From: Methanococcoides orientis
GTDB lineage: Archaea; Halobacteriota; Methanosarcinia; Methanosarcinales; Methanosarcinaceae
NCBI RefSeq assembly: GCF_021184045.1
Contig: NZ_CP073710.1
Coordinates: 2,428,685-2,492,684 of the forward strand
Direction of reading: 5' to 3'
DNA length: 64,000 nucleotides
Each line of letters opens with the position of its first letter. The first letter of the stretch is position 1. Positions 55,650 to 63,789 of the stretch are shown here, one piece after another. Position numbers and translations under genes: made by a program. Below the pieces are notes generated by a model. It did no database searches. It was not told the DNA's origin and was given only the letters and a program-made list of their open reading frames with translations.

Positions 55650-55949
55650 ATGAAACTTAATTTTCTTATTGAAGCTTTGATGTTCTTAGTTCTCATGGCA
55701 TTAGTTGGAATAGGGCTTTCTTTACTACTTGAAATGCATTTATTTGGAGACATCCATCTCTATTTGGGTTTGCTATTAGTTGGTTTAATTTTAGTTCACA
55801 TATATCTTCATTGGAATTTAGTCATGAATATATATCAAAAAATTATAATTGATCCGAGAGATCGGAAAATTATCGGTATAATCTACATAATCACTTCTTT
55901 AGCATTGTTGATTGTAGTTATAGTTCATCATCTTCTTTATCCCAATTGA
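55650..55949 (+). CDS. DUF4405-like membrane protein
   Basis: Membrane protein of 99 aa with three helices. Histidines in GDIHLYLGLLLVGLILVHIYLHW and VIVHHLLY are placed as in cytochrome-b-like DUF4405 proteins, so haem binding is possible. ATG 55650 follows AAGGAG with no spacer; the better-spaced GGAGG (55629-55633) points at an in-frame ATA (55641). Confidence 0.75.
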   Translation: MKLNFLIEALMFLVLMALVGIGLSLLLEMHLFGDIHLYLGLLLVGLILVHIYLHWNLVMNIYQKIIIDPRDRKIIGIIYIITSLALLIVVIVHHLLYPN

Positions 55950-56085
55950 AGTTTAAGCTTTAAATTAACTGAAAATCAGTCGACTCACGGATGTGCAGCA
56001 TTCGCACTCAACCATCATGATGTTTCTGTTCGATAACCCTTAACAAAACCTTTTAATAATAATCATACAAAAGTTAAATTGTAAA

Positions 56086-56151
56086 TTAAAATGTTCTTTT
56101 CAAGGCAGTGACAGGGTAATCTCAACACGAGGTAAATAGTCCGCTCGAGGC
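56086..56151 (+). repeat. right-arm repeat of element 1
   Basis: 66-bp sequence ending in the att core, 57 of 66 positions identical by eye to 58183-58248. The conserved part includes CTCAACACGAGG and AGTCCGCTCGAGGC. Such arm sequences next to the core often bind integrase or host factors. Confidence 0.75.
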
Positions 56152-56167
56152 TTATTTTCCTTTTTTT
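56142..56167 (+). repeat. att-like direct repeat, copy 2
   Basis: Identical to 44231-44256 (tRNA 3' end plus TTATTTTCC plus seven T). Boundary between the two tandem elements. It is not part of a tRNA: the upstream sequence has no cloverleaf. Confidence 0.8.
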
Positions 56168-56280
56168 CACAATTTTACCAGATTCAGATCGATGGATTTG
56201 TTTTTTTAAAAATCTATATGGGGGCATTATAAAAAGGAAAGTTGAGAGTTTCCTATTTATTTCCATATTGATAGTTTCAA

Positions 56281-57378
56281 TTACACACGTTTCCGTATTT
56301 CATCCAACAAAACAACTAGAACTAAAAGCCAACCGCTAAAAATTCCAACATAAACAATTGTTCTCAATTTGAGCATGTACTCAAAATCAAAAAGCATCAT
56401 TCCAAGGGGTACAAATACTCCCAATATTGAGAAAATGAACAAACTGATTAGATTTACCCTCAAATTAGCTACTTCATTACTTGCTTGGAGTAATCTTTCC
56501 TTGGATTCTATGAGAACGAGATAATAATTGCATTCTGCTTCTTTATCGGGAATCTCTTCTACATATTTGTGATATTTATCCCATTTTAAAGTAGAAACGA
56601 TTGAAAAATAATTGTCTTCTGATGGATGCGGGTAGAGATCTTCAGAAAGGATTGTTGATCGATCATCTGTAAGCCAGGGACTGGAAGTTTCAGGCATAGT
56701 AGATTCTACTATTTCTTGATGTGGTGCTTTCGCTTCCGTGAGATATTTTAGGTTATACCTCTCTTCAAGAACAGACTTTTTGATGTTTGGAATATCTCTG
56801 CTAGCCTCATCATAAAGTTCATCTGTCGAAGGTGGGTTTGCTAAATCAATATCCTTTTTCTTTTTTCCCAAAAATTCATCAACTAACTTTTCATGATAGT
56901 TGGCAACTTTTATCAAATAGTCCTGATTATATTTATCTTCTAAAACTGATCTGTTAATGTGTGAATAATTTTCATCGAACCGTGCCTTATTATAAAGCTC
57001 ATCTACATTAAAGGAGTTGTAAGGATCGATGTGAGCAACCATGCCTTCAAGATACTTTTCGACTAACTTACAATCTTCTTCGTAAGCAATCTCATCCACA
57101 TACTTCTGTTTCTTATCTAGTTCCGATTGAACATAATTCATTTTTTCTTTGTAATCGGAGATCTCTGATTTTAACTGCCTTACATGCATTTTGTTGTCTA
57201 CCATTTTAGTTATGATAAACGCCCCCATTAGCCCAACAATTGCAGCGGCACTTTGTGCGGAAGCAGCGTAAAACCAGTTTGGATCGATCGTATTTGTATT
57301 TATGAAACTGGGTACAATTGATTCATTGAATAAACCAGACGGATCAGATAAAATGGATTCATTCCCACCCACATCCAT
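56281..57378 (-). CDS. unknown membrane protein with duplicated helical module
   Basis: A 365-residue protein of no family I can name. One N-terminal membrane helix (WFYAASAQSAAAIVGLMGAF), a coiled coil (residues 65-95), two copies of a module of about 45 residues (124-168 and 183-226; shared pattern DELYxxA ... SVLExxYNxxYL), a linker with many Ser/Thr/Pro, and two C-terminal membrane helices. Both copies keep the same spacing, so the duplication is real. AQSAAAIVGL-type helices occur in several uncharacterised membrane proteins; function unknown. Base composition matches the island. Confidence 0.75.
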   Translation of the reverse strand: MDVGGNESILSDPSGLFNESIVPSFINTNTIDPNWFYAASAQSAAAIVGLMGAFIITKMVDNKMHVRQLKSEISDYKEKMNYVQSELDKKQKYVDEIAYEEDCKLVEKYLEGMVAHIDPYNSFNVDELYNKARFDENYSHINRSVLEDKYNQDYLIKVANYHEKLVDEFLGKKKKDIDLANPPSTDELYDEASRDIPNIKKSVLEERYNLKYLTEAKAPHQEIVESTMPETSSPWLTDDRSTILSEDLYPHPSEDNYFSIVSTLKWDKYHKYVEEIPDKEAECNYYLVLIESKERLLQASNEVANLRVNLISLFIFSILGVFVPLGMMLFDFEYMLKLRTIVYVGIFSGWLLVLVVLLDEIRKRV

Positions 57379-57567
57379 AGTTAAGAATAGTGCTTGTTAC
57401 CTTTTAAGCGTTACCTTCATAGGAAATATTTTTCAAACTGCGAGTCCTCTTTATTAATAAACCGTATGTGTGCAGATGAGCTATGAGGGCATAAAATGGA
57501 AAGTTGACAATCATGCAGGATTAGATTAAAGTAATGCTACTACAATATTAATTTAGGGAGTGTTTAT

Positions 57568-57735
57568 ATGCCTTATGAAGAAAAAAGTCACTGGGAATAT
57601 CTTGTCGACGTAATCGATGAGGACGATTTTGAAAGACAACTAAATAAACATGGATCTTCAAATTGGGAACTCGTTGCCATATGTGGGAACAGCATTATCT
57701 TTAAACGCCAAGTCACAGAGGTCAATAAATATTAA
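57568..57735 (+). CDS. small DUF4177-like protein
   Basis: A 55-residue ORF starting MPYEEKSHWEYLVDVIDEDD and ending FKRQVTEVNKY, preceded by GGGAGTG at good spacing. The pattern (WEYLVDVI, then NKHGSSNWELVAICGN...IIFKR) resembles the short DUF4177 proteins. Function unknown. Confidence 0.72.
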   Translation: MPYEEKSHWEYLVDVIDEDDFERQLNKHGSSNWELVAICGNSIIFKRQVTEVNKY

Positions 57736-57854
57736 ACCCTTAACCCATCACTAAACCCAAACGTCTGTTATTTATCTTACAATCTTCAATAGATGTTCCA
57801 TCATTATGAATCAGGCTTATTACCTGAAAGCAAGTTCTTTAGCTTTGCCTTTTC

Positions 57855-58032
57855 TTAGGGGTTGAAATATTTGATCCCATTTTCCATACTGTCTTTTGAA
57901 AAATAGTCCTTATTCTTTTTAATGAAGTTAACTGCCAATTCCCGATCAAATATTGACAATTTCCTAAGTGCCCACCCTCCTTACATGAGCATTGAGAGAA
58001 AATGGTTTCTCATTTCTGGCATTCTGCTTCAT
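57855..58032 (-). pseudogene. degenerate fragment, HEAT/AlkD-like
   Basis: An ATG (58032) opens a frame reading MKQNARNEKPFSLNAHV; an extra base near 57975 breaks it, and the next frame continues WALRKLSIFDRELAV to an in-frame stop at 57855. The WALRKL pattern recalls DNA-alkylation-repair/HEAT proteins, but the fragment is too short to be sure. Confidence 0.45.
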
Positions 58033-58182
58033 ATATTGCAATTACCTTTAGAGAACCTCCTCTTCTTCCATTGAGCTCTTCAACAGTGACTCCAATTGCT
58101 AAAGATGAGGTAAGGCAATCTATAGATTTGGTTTGCTGGATAAAAATCTTTTATTAGTGTCAGTACTAACTATTAATTGAAA

Positions 58183-58248
58183 ATCAAACGTTCCTTACAA
58201 GGCAGTGGCAAGGTACTCTCAACACGAGGTTAATAGTCCGCTCGAGGC
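58183..58248 (+). repeat. right-arm repeat of element 2, with third tRNA 3' end copy
   Basis: Second copy of the 66-bp arm. Its last 10 bases (CGCTCGAGGC, 58239-58248) again equal the tRNA 3' end, but the following TTATTTTCC of copies 1 and 2 is absent, consistent with being the junction to the original chromosome. Confidence 0.75.
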
Positions 58249-58335
58249 CCCATTCTTCTTTTTATTGTTCTTGTTGATGCAGAGCCACAGGCTTGTTTTA
58301 GGATGGTCGTTTTTTAGAAAAAATAAAGAAGTAAA

Positions 58336-59199
58336 TTACTTCAAAACAGCATCCCTGAATTTTTCGATACCTTCTCTATCCATCACATCACCAAGCCTCT
58401 CATCTTTCCCGCCATTTTCGCGGTAGTATTCGATGGTTCTGTTGACGATGTCATACATTTCTTCCTCGGTAAGAACTTCCACAATCCTTGTACCGTCGCG
58501 CGGGAACCTGCCAACTTTCCCGCCTGCAAATATTGTATATCCCGTCTTTGAAGGTACGATAGCATCCTTTGGGCAGGCGAGGACACATTCACCGCAGAGT
58601 ATGCACTTGTCCATGTCTATATGGACGCTGCTCTCGTCTATGTTTATGGCATTGGCCTTGCAGCGTCTTACACACACGCCACATTCTGTGCACGTGTCCG
58701 TTTTCCATTCAGGATGGACCGTGCCCATGATCCCAAGGTCGTTTTCCTGAGGCTTAAGACATGCTGCGGGACAACCAGTGATAGCTATTTTGAACTTGTA
58801 GGGAACATCTCCTCCGAAATGTGCCTCGTCTATTTTCTCAGCAAGGCCCTGGCAATCGATCAACCCATGGTTGCAGACCCGGTTGCCCTGGCATGCGACG
58901 ACCGCACGCACTCTCCTTCCGGCAACACCCGGGCGAACGGCTGCATTTTTCATATCTTCCTTCGCAGCTTCCACGCTCTCAAAATTAACAAAAGGTACTT
59001 CGATTCCCTGTCTGGAGGTTATGTGTACATGTCCCTGTCCATACTTCTCAGCAGCATCTGCAATGGCTCTTAACTGGGCAACTTCAACATAGCCGCCAGT
59101 GATGCCAACACGCATGGAACACAAGTTATCCTGTCTCTGGGGGAGAAATCCATCTTTCTTTAATTGTTCTTTGCTAATCTTATTTTGCATTGATTTCAT
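58336..59199 (-). CDS. siroheme sulfite/nitrite reductase-like ferredoxin protein
   Basis: A 287-residue Dsr-LP type protein: N-terminal half-domain of siroheme reductases, then two [4Fe-4S] ferredoxin sites. The siroheme-cluster cysteines are C-x5-C (CQGNRVC) and C-x3-C (GCPAACLK). Ferredoxin cysteines are CTECGVCVRRC and CILCGECVLAC. Such small proteins occur widely in methanogens and their physiological substrate is unproven; sulfite detoxification or assimilation is inferred. ATG 59199 is used; a second ATG is four codons on. Confidence 0.85.
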   Translation of the reverse strand: MKSMQNKISKEQLKKDGFLPQRQDNLCSMRVGITGGYVEVAQLRAIADAAEKYGQGHVHITSRQGIEVPFVNFESVEAAKEDMKNAAVRPGVAGRRVRAVVACQGNRVCNHGLIDCQGLAEKIDEAHFGGDVPYKFKIAITGCPAACLKPQENDLGIMGTVHPEWKTDTCTECGVCVRRCKANAINIDESSVHIDMDKCILCGECVLACPKDAIVPSKTGYTIFAGGKVGRFPRDGTRIVEVLTEEEMYDIVNRTIEYYRENGGKDERLGDVMDREGIEKFRDAVLK

Positions 59200-59485
59200 C
59201 TCTGTTTGATGATGTTAATCCACTCAACTTGAGTTGGATGGGGCTGGCTATGCTGAACTGGTATATACAGATTGTGATTTGATGATGCCGAATATCATCT
59301 TCAAATTTATCTCTTACAGACTCCAGTGTTTCAGGATTTTACCAATTGAATAAGACTTTCGGCCATGGTGCTATCTAGAATTATGGATGACAATTTGTTC
59401 AGCAAGAAAATAAACTTGTTCAGCTTTATCCTGAATGAATTCTGCATAACGTTTTTGACGTTGTTTGATGTTATTGGTGGATTAG

Positions 59486-60652
59486 ATGAAGTTCAAGCCC
59501 TATCACCTCCTGTTCCTTGCAACAACCGTATTTTTTGCAATGGCAGGGGGTGCCATACTTGCCCCGGTACTACCACAGATGGTGGAACCATTAAGCAGCA
59601 CTCCCAATGAAGTGGCACAGCTCATGGCAGTCTACACCATATCCACGGCTATCTTCTCCCTTGTCATCGGTCACTTTGTTGATCGTGTGAACAGGAAGGC
59701 AGTGCTGGTCCCCTGTCTTATTATCAATGGGCTGATGGGTCTTTTCAGCTTCTTTGCTACCGACCTGCATACTCTGCTTATATTGAGGTTTGTTCAGGGT
59801 ATAGGGATAGCCGGTATGATGTCATTGGTGATGCTGGTGATTGGGGATGTTTATAAGGGGCTTGACAGGGTCCATTCTATGGGCAGGGTCAGTATGGCAA
59901 TAGCCATTGGTTCGGTTACCGCACCCCTTATTGGTGGAAGTTTGGCCACCATTGGGTGGAACTATCCTTTCCTTTTTTATGTCCTTTCACTACCATTTGC
60001 TTTGCTGGTTTTCCTGTTGCTTCCTGAAACAAAAGAATGTGATGCATCCCATGGCAGCGGACTGGGGAATGCAGTCCGTGAACTCGGGGATTTCAGGATA
60101 CTTTACACCGTTTTCCTGAGCTTTGCTATCTTCTTCCTGTTGTTCGCTATCGTTGTCTTCCTTCCATTCATGCTCAAGGATGTTTTCGGCTTTGCTGCAA
60201 AAGAGGCCGGAATGGTGCTTTCCATTCAGGGACTTGCTATCATCATGGTGGCATCTAACATAAAGAAGCTCGCAGAAAAAGTTCCATTGATAGTCCTCAT
60301 TGGTTTGGGTTTTTCCCTTGTAGGAATATCCATTTCCCTTATCTCATGGACCGGATCCCTTCCTGTACTTTTCTTGTTATTGCTGGTGTTTGGAGGTGGC
60401 TTCGGGCTTTGCCAGACTGCCATTGACTCCCAGATAATTCAGATATCACCGCCACAGTCCCGCGGTGGGGTCCTTTCTATTCACAATACTATGAAATATG
60501 TGGGTCAGAGTGCCTCGCCTGTGGTCCTGGGTGTCATATTACTTTACTTCGACCTGCAGATAGTGTTCCTGCTTTCAGGTATCTTTGGAATATTGGTGGC
60601 GGTCGTGACCCTTGCATTCAGGAAAAGGTTTGTTGTGGAAAGTAATATCTAA
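59486..60652 (+). CDS. MFS transporter
   Basis: Twelve-helix major facilitator (388 aa). The loop 2-3 motif is present in modified form (GHFVDRVNRKAVLV). ALLVFLLLPETKE after helix 6 and a linker of about 20 residues before helix 7 mark the two halves. The pattern resembles drug/proton antiporters, but the substrate is unknown. The ogt gene starts 22 bases downstream. Confidence 0.9.
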   Translation: MKFKPYHLLFLATTVFFAMAGGAILAPVLPQMVEPLSSTPNEVAQLMAVYTISTAIFSLVIGHFVDRVNRKAVLVPCLIINGLMGLFSFFATDLHTLLILRFVQGIGIAGMMSLVMLVIGDVYKGLDRVHSMGRVSMAIAIGSVTAPLIGGSLATIGWNYPFLFYVLSLPFALLVFLLLPETKECDASHGSGLGNAVRELGDFRILYTVFLSFAIFFLLFAIVVFLPFMLKDVFGFAAKEAGMVLSIQGLAIIMVASNIKKLAEKVPLIVLIGLGFSLVGISISLISWTGSLPVLFLLLLVFGGGFGLCQTAIDSQIIQISPPQSRGGVLSIHNTMKYVGQSASPVVLGVILLYFDLQIVFLLSGIFGILVAVVTLAFRKRFVVESNI

Positions 60653-60674
60653 TTCAAAACTGATGGCATATTGA

Positions 60675-61181
60675 ATGTATTATGATCTCATAAGAACGAA
60701 ACTTGGAACTATACTGCTGGCCGGAGATTCTGAAGGTCTGAAGGTGCTTAATATCCAGGGGGGCAAGAGAAAATATGCCATTCCCTCTGACTGGAAGCAG
60801 AACAGCGCTTTCTTTAAGGCGGTCAAAGAACAGCTAGACCGGTATCTTGCAGGGGAGTTGAAAAAATTCGATGTGGAACTATCTCCGGAAGGTTCCGATT
60901 TCCAGAAGAAGGTCTGGAATGCTTTGACAAAGATCCCTTATGGAAAGGCCGTATTCTATGGGCATGTGGCCGAAATGATCGGTAATCCAAAGGCTTCAAG
61001 GGCAGTTGGGCATGCAAATTCTTTGAATCCGATCCAGATAATTATTCCATGCCACCGTGTTGTAAGCTCCAACGGGAAACTGGCAGGTTATGCCGGTGGA
61101 CTTGATGTTATGGTGCAACTTCTTGAGATCGAAGGCATAAAGACCAAAGATAATGGCTCTGGGAAGATCAGCATTAATTAA
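60675..61181 (+). CDS. ogt: methylated-DNA-protein cysteine methyltransferase
   Basis: Suicide repair protein (168 aa) that takes O6-alkyl groups from guanine. The acceptor Cys is in IIPCHRVVSSNGKLAGYAGG, with the Asn and Arg of SRAVGHANS and the DNA-binding helix PYGKAVFYGHVAEMIG before it. ATG 60675 starts 22 bases after the MFS stop; no strong Shine-Dalgarno site, so translational coupling is likely. Confidence 0.95.
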   Translation: MYYDLIRTKLGTILLAGDSEGLKVLNIQGGKRKYAIPSDWKQNSAFFKAVKEQLDRYLAGELKKFDVELSPEGSDFQKKVWNALTKIPYGKAVFYGHVAEMIGNPKASRAVGHANSLNPIQIIIPCHRVVSSNGKLAGYAGGLDVMVQLLEIEGIKTKDNGSGKISIN

Positions 61182-61297
61182 TGAGACCTGTCTCAGTTAA
61201 AAGTAGGTATTTCATTTATGGCAGATGTATGCGAAAAAGAATATTGCGGGACATGGATCGATCCATTATCCCTTTGACAGATCTGCCTGAAGCTGTT

Positions 61298-62818
61298 TCA
61301 GAAGTCGAATAAGGTTCTTTGAGGCTTTGCTTTTGCAGCCGGTTTGGGGTCTGGTTTTGGATCATCCTTTGGAACTGAGTTCACTGTCTTCGAAGTTTCT
61401 GCAGCTTCTGAATTTCCTTTGGAAGCAGCACTTTCCATTATCTGGTTCAGGTCCATCTGCTTTTTATCCTGTACCTTCTTCACCGCTTTCTTCTCAAAAA
61501 AGACCGGAGCGTCGTCATTGCCATAAGTGCTGCGCTGTGCCTGTGCAAGATCATATATCTTCTGTATTCCTTTTGTGACCTTCTTGCCACCTGTGAGGTA
61601 GACGATCTCATCAACGCTCAGCTCAAGGTCTACAGCTACATCCACTGCATAGGCATCGTCCTTCAGCATCCTGCCGTAGAGGTGTGCCAGGTCTGTGCGG
61701 GAATAACGCATGGATTCGTTGCAATGGTAGCCGATCCTGGAAGCAATGTTATCCCTCATGTCACGTTTTGCCCTTAACTGACCCATTTTACGCCAGAAAG
61801 AGGGTGGCTGGTATTTCGTGAACCCGCGACTGACATGAGTCTTAGATACCACTGTTCCGCAGGTCATGAGGACGCTTGCATATCTCCAGAGACGATAGCT
61901 CTGTCGTTTTCTAACACGACCGAGATACCTGTCTGCCTTTGAAAGGTATCTGTATCCTGTGATAATATCCTCTTCGGTCCCTTCCTGGGTGCCATATTGT
62001 AATGGCAGGTTCTCATCGATCCAGTGGATGAGGTTCTCAGGTGTTTCGTCCAGACCGTATGTAGCCTGCAATGCGCTTTTTGGGTCCGTGCTCTTGAAGA
62101 TCTTTCCCAGAGCCTTGAAGATCGATTCCTTCGTGTCCCTTTCGGAGGTTGCGATGTCTTCAATGTAGATCTCATCCCTTCCCAATGCCACAGCCTGAAG
62201 ATCCTTGACAGCACTTCGAAGGTCTCCGCCGGCGTTGTCTGCCAGTTTTTCAAGGACGCCAACACCGCACATGATATTCTCTTCGACGCATATTCTCTTG
62301 AGCGCCGGTATCATTGATCTTGCCTGCACAGAATTGAACTTGAGCTCAATACAGCTGGAGCGTATCGAAGGTGTTAGTCCGTAAAGGTCGTTGGCGATCA
62401 GCACGATGGGCTGGTCAGTTGTTTTGATAATGCCGCCCACAGCACGTGCTCCGCCTCTGTCGGCATTACCGTGCATGTTGTCGGCTTCGTCCAGAATTAT
62501 AAGTCTCTTTGTGGAAGTTCCCGTAAGTGAGCTCATCTTTGAAGCTGAACCTGCGACCCTTTCAATAGCACCTGCTGTTCGCTGGTCACTTGCATTCAGC
62601 TCGATGGTCTCCCACTCGAAGTCTTTTGCAAGTGCGTGCGCAGCGGATGTCTTTCCAACTCCTGCAGGTCCGTGGAGTATGACTGCACGCTTTTCCGGAA
62701 CACCGGAGAGCCATGACTCTGCCCACTCGCGCATATCAACGACTGATTTCTTGTTCCCCACAAGATCTGATAGGGATTTGGGCCTGTATTTTTCAACCCA
62801 TTCGATAGATTCTTCCAT
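61298..62818 (-). CDS. rfcL: replication factor C large subunit
   Basis: AAA+ clamp loader (506 aa) that opens PCNA with RfcS. Walker A is [16 protein letters not shown], Walker [12 protein letters not shown], and sensor 1 [12 protein letters not shown]-terminal collar and a Lys/Pro-rich tail end in the PIP box QRTLFDF. Its partner subunit is not in the window. The gene is divergent from mtxX with about 120 bases between starts. Confidence 0.96.
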   Translation of the reverse strand: MEESIEWVEKYRPKSLSDLVGNKKSVVDMREWAESWLSGVPEKRAVILHGPAGVGKTSAAHALAKDFEWETIELNASDQRTAGAIERVAGSASKMSSLTGTSTKRLIILDEADNMHGNADRGGARAVGGIIKTTDQPIVLIANDLYGLTPSIRSSCIELKFNSVQARSMIPALKRICVEENIMCGVGVLEKLADNAGGDLRSAVKDLQAVALGRDEIYIEDIATSERDTKESIFKALGKIFKSTDPKSALQATYGLDETPENLIHWIDENLPLQYGTQEGTEEDIITGYRYLSKADRYLGRVRKRQSYRLWRYASVLMTCGTVVSKTHVSRGFTKYQPPSFWRKMGQLRAKRDMRDNIASRIGYHCNESMRYSRTDLAHLYGRMLKDDAYAVDVAVDLELSVDEIVYLTGGKKVTKGIQKIYDLAQAQRSTYGNDDAPVFFEKKAVKKVQDKKQMDLNQIMESAASKGNSEAAETSKTVNSVPKDDPKPDPKPAAKAKPQRTLFDF

Positions 62819-62938
62819 CTGTGATCATACCTTCAATAAAAGGGAAAATTAATTAATGTTTGCATCTCTTTGTTGATTCTGATTAATATCATTTCTGGCA
62901 GGTGATCCGGCATGTAGAACAATAGCACGACAGGTCTT

Positions 62939-63763
62939 ATGGATGTTGTTCGGAAAAGGGCTCTTTCAAACACTGCAAAGGTGGCTATTGGTGTACGTGA
63001 TCCGACCCCTAAGATGATCTCAAGTATCGAGACCGCACACAATGAGGGATATGCACACGTTATCCTTGTAGGGGATAAACAGGATATCGATGCTATCGGC
63101 ACTTCTCTTGAGATCATCAACACCCATGAGCCTGAGTTAGTTCTTGGCGATCTGCTGGCATCGGGTTCGGTTGATGCAGCGGTCAGGGGAACTGCAAAGG
63201 CTTCAGGCACTCTTTCCCATCTCAAGGATGTCCTGAAGATAGAGCGGCTTCATCGCATGGCTTTTCTGCTAACATCTGAAGGTGTGCCTTTCTTCCTCGC
63301 ACCTGTGGGGATCGACGAGGGCAATAACCTCTCTGACAAGATAACTCTTGTTAAGCTTGGTGTGGAGCATATGCGCAGGTTCGGCGTTGAACCGGTGGTA
63401 GGAGTCCTCTCGGGTGGCCGGATGGGCGATCTTGGAAGGCATGAGACGATCGACCGGACACTTGCAGATGCTGACTTCCTCGCAAGCCGGCTTCGGGAAA
63501 ATGGTATATGTGCAAAGCATTATACAATACTCATTGAGGACGCCATAAAGGAGGCGAATTTCATCTTTGCTCCTGACGGGATAACCGGTAACCTGATATT
63601 CAGGACACTTGTGTTCCTTGGAGGAGGGGACGGCATTGGTGCACCGGTATTAATGGACGACCATGTCTTCGTGGATACATCACGTGTTGGTGGCCACTAC
63701 ACAAAGGCTATCATGCTTGCAAGTGCCCTTGTGGATATGAAAAACGAGAGAAACAGATCCTGA
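62939..63763 (+). CDS. mtxX: methanogenesis marker 4 / MtxX-like protein
   Basis: A 274-residue protein resembling phosphotransacetylase-fold MtxX, one of the methanogenesis marker proteins. The family segments VRDPTPKMISSIE, AVRGTAKASGTL and ITGNLIFRTLVFLGGG are visible. The reaction is not established; methyl-transfer involvement is suggested by its constant neighbour mtxA. The next gene (mtxA) starts about 27 bases later, so the two form an operon. Confidence 0.88.
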   Translation: MDVVRKRALSNTAKVAIGVRDPTPKMISSIETAHNEGYAHVILVGDKQDIDAIGTSLEIINTHEPELVLGDLLASGSVDAAVRGTAKASGTLSHLKDVLKIERLHRMAFLLTSEGVPFFLAPVGIDEGNNLSDKITLVKLGVEHMRRFGVEPVVGVLSGGRMGDLGRHETIDRTLADADFLASRLRENGICAKHYTILIEDAIKEANFIFAPDGITGNLIFRTLVFLGGGDGIGAPVLMDDHVFVDTSRVGGHYTKAIMLASALVDMKNERNRS

Positions 63764-63789
63764 TCATATTAGATTTATGAGGTGTTGAC

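Larger units (their letters stand above)
44231..56167. mobile_element. genomic island 1 at tRNA-Thr, no integrase seen
   Basis: Bounded by identical 26-bp direct repeats (44231-44256 within and after tRNA-Thr, and 56142-56167) comprising the tRNA 3' end plus TTATTTTCC and a T-run. The interior is more AT-rich than the flanks, has many short genes, five genes for metal or redox functions, and three decayed genes. No recombinase ORF is present, so the element is either immobilised or mobilised in trans. Confidence 0.7.
55950..56280. other. end of island 1 and start of element 2
   Basis: Contains the shared arm (56086-56151), the att-like repeat 56142-56167, and then AT-rich sequence before the convergent end of the 56281 gene. 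A diverged repeat (GGGCAT...GGAAAGTTGA, 56222-56245) recurs beyond that gene at 57487-57507. No ORF supported. Confidence 0.6.
56142..58248. mobile_element. element 2, 2.1-kb tandem insert without integrase
   Basis: Bounded on the left by the 26-bp repeat at 56142 and on the right by the 66-bp arm ending in CGCTCGAGGC at 58248. It holds one long minus-strand gene, one 55-codon gene and a decayed fragment. The size is far below that of a self-mobile element. Confidence 0.65.
57736..58335. other. non-coding end of element 2 and chromosomal junction
   Basis: Apart from the broken fragment above and the right-arm repeat, no gene is visible. After the last att core (58248) the sequence CCCATTCTTCTTTTTATTG probably is the original chromosomal sequence downstream of tRNA-Thr. 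Confidence 0.5.

Noticed and set aside
56101-56151. Possible second tRNA or tRNA fragment
   Set aside because: Only the last 10 bases match the tRNA-Thr 3' end. The preceding sequence has no D, anticodon or T-arm fold, so it is an element arm, not a tRNA.
58190-58248. Possible third tRNA copy
   Set aside because: Same reason as above; it is the diverged copy of the arm.
44231-58248. An integrase, transposase or insertion sequence within the islands
   Set aside because: I read every frame for tyrosine or serine recombinase and DDE motifs and terminal inverted repeats and found none.
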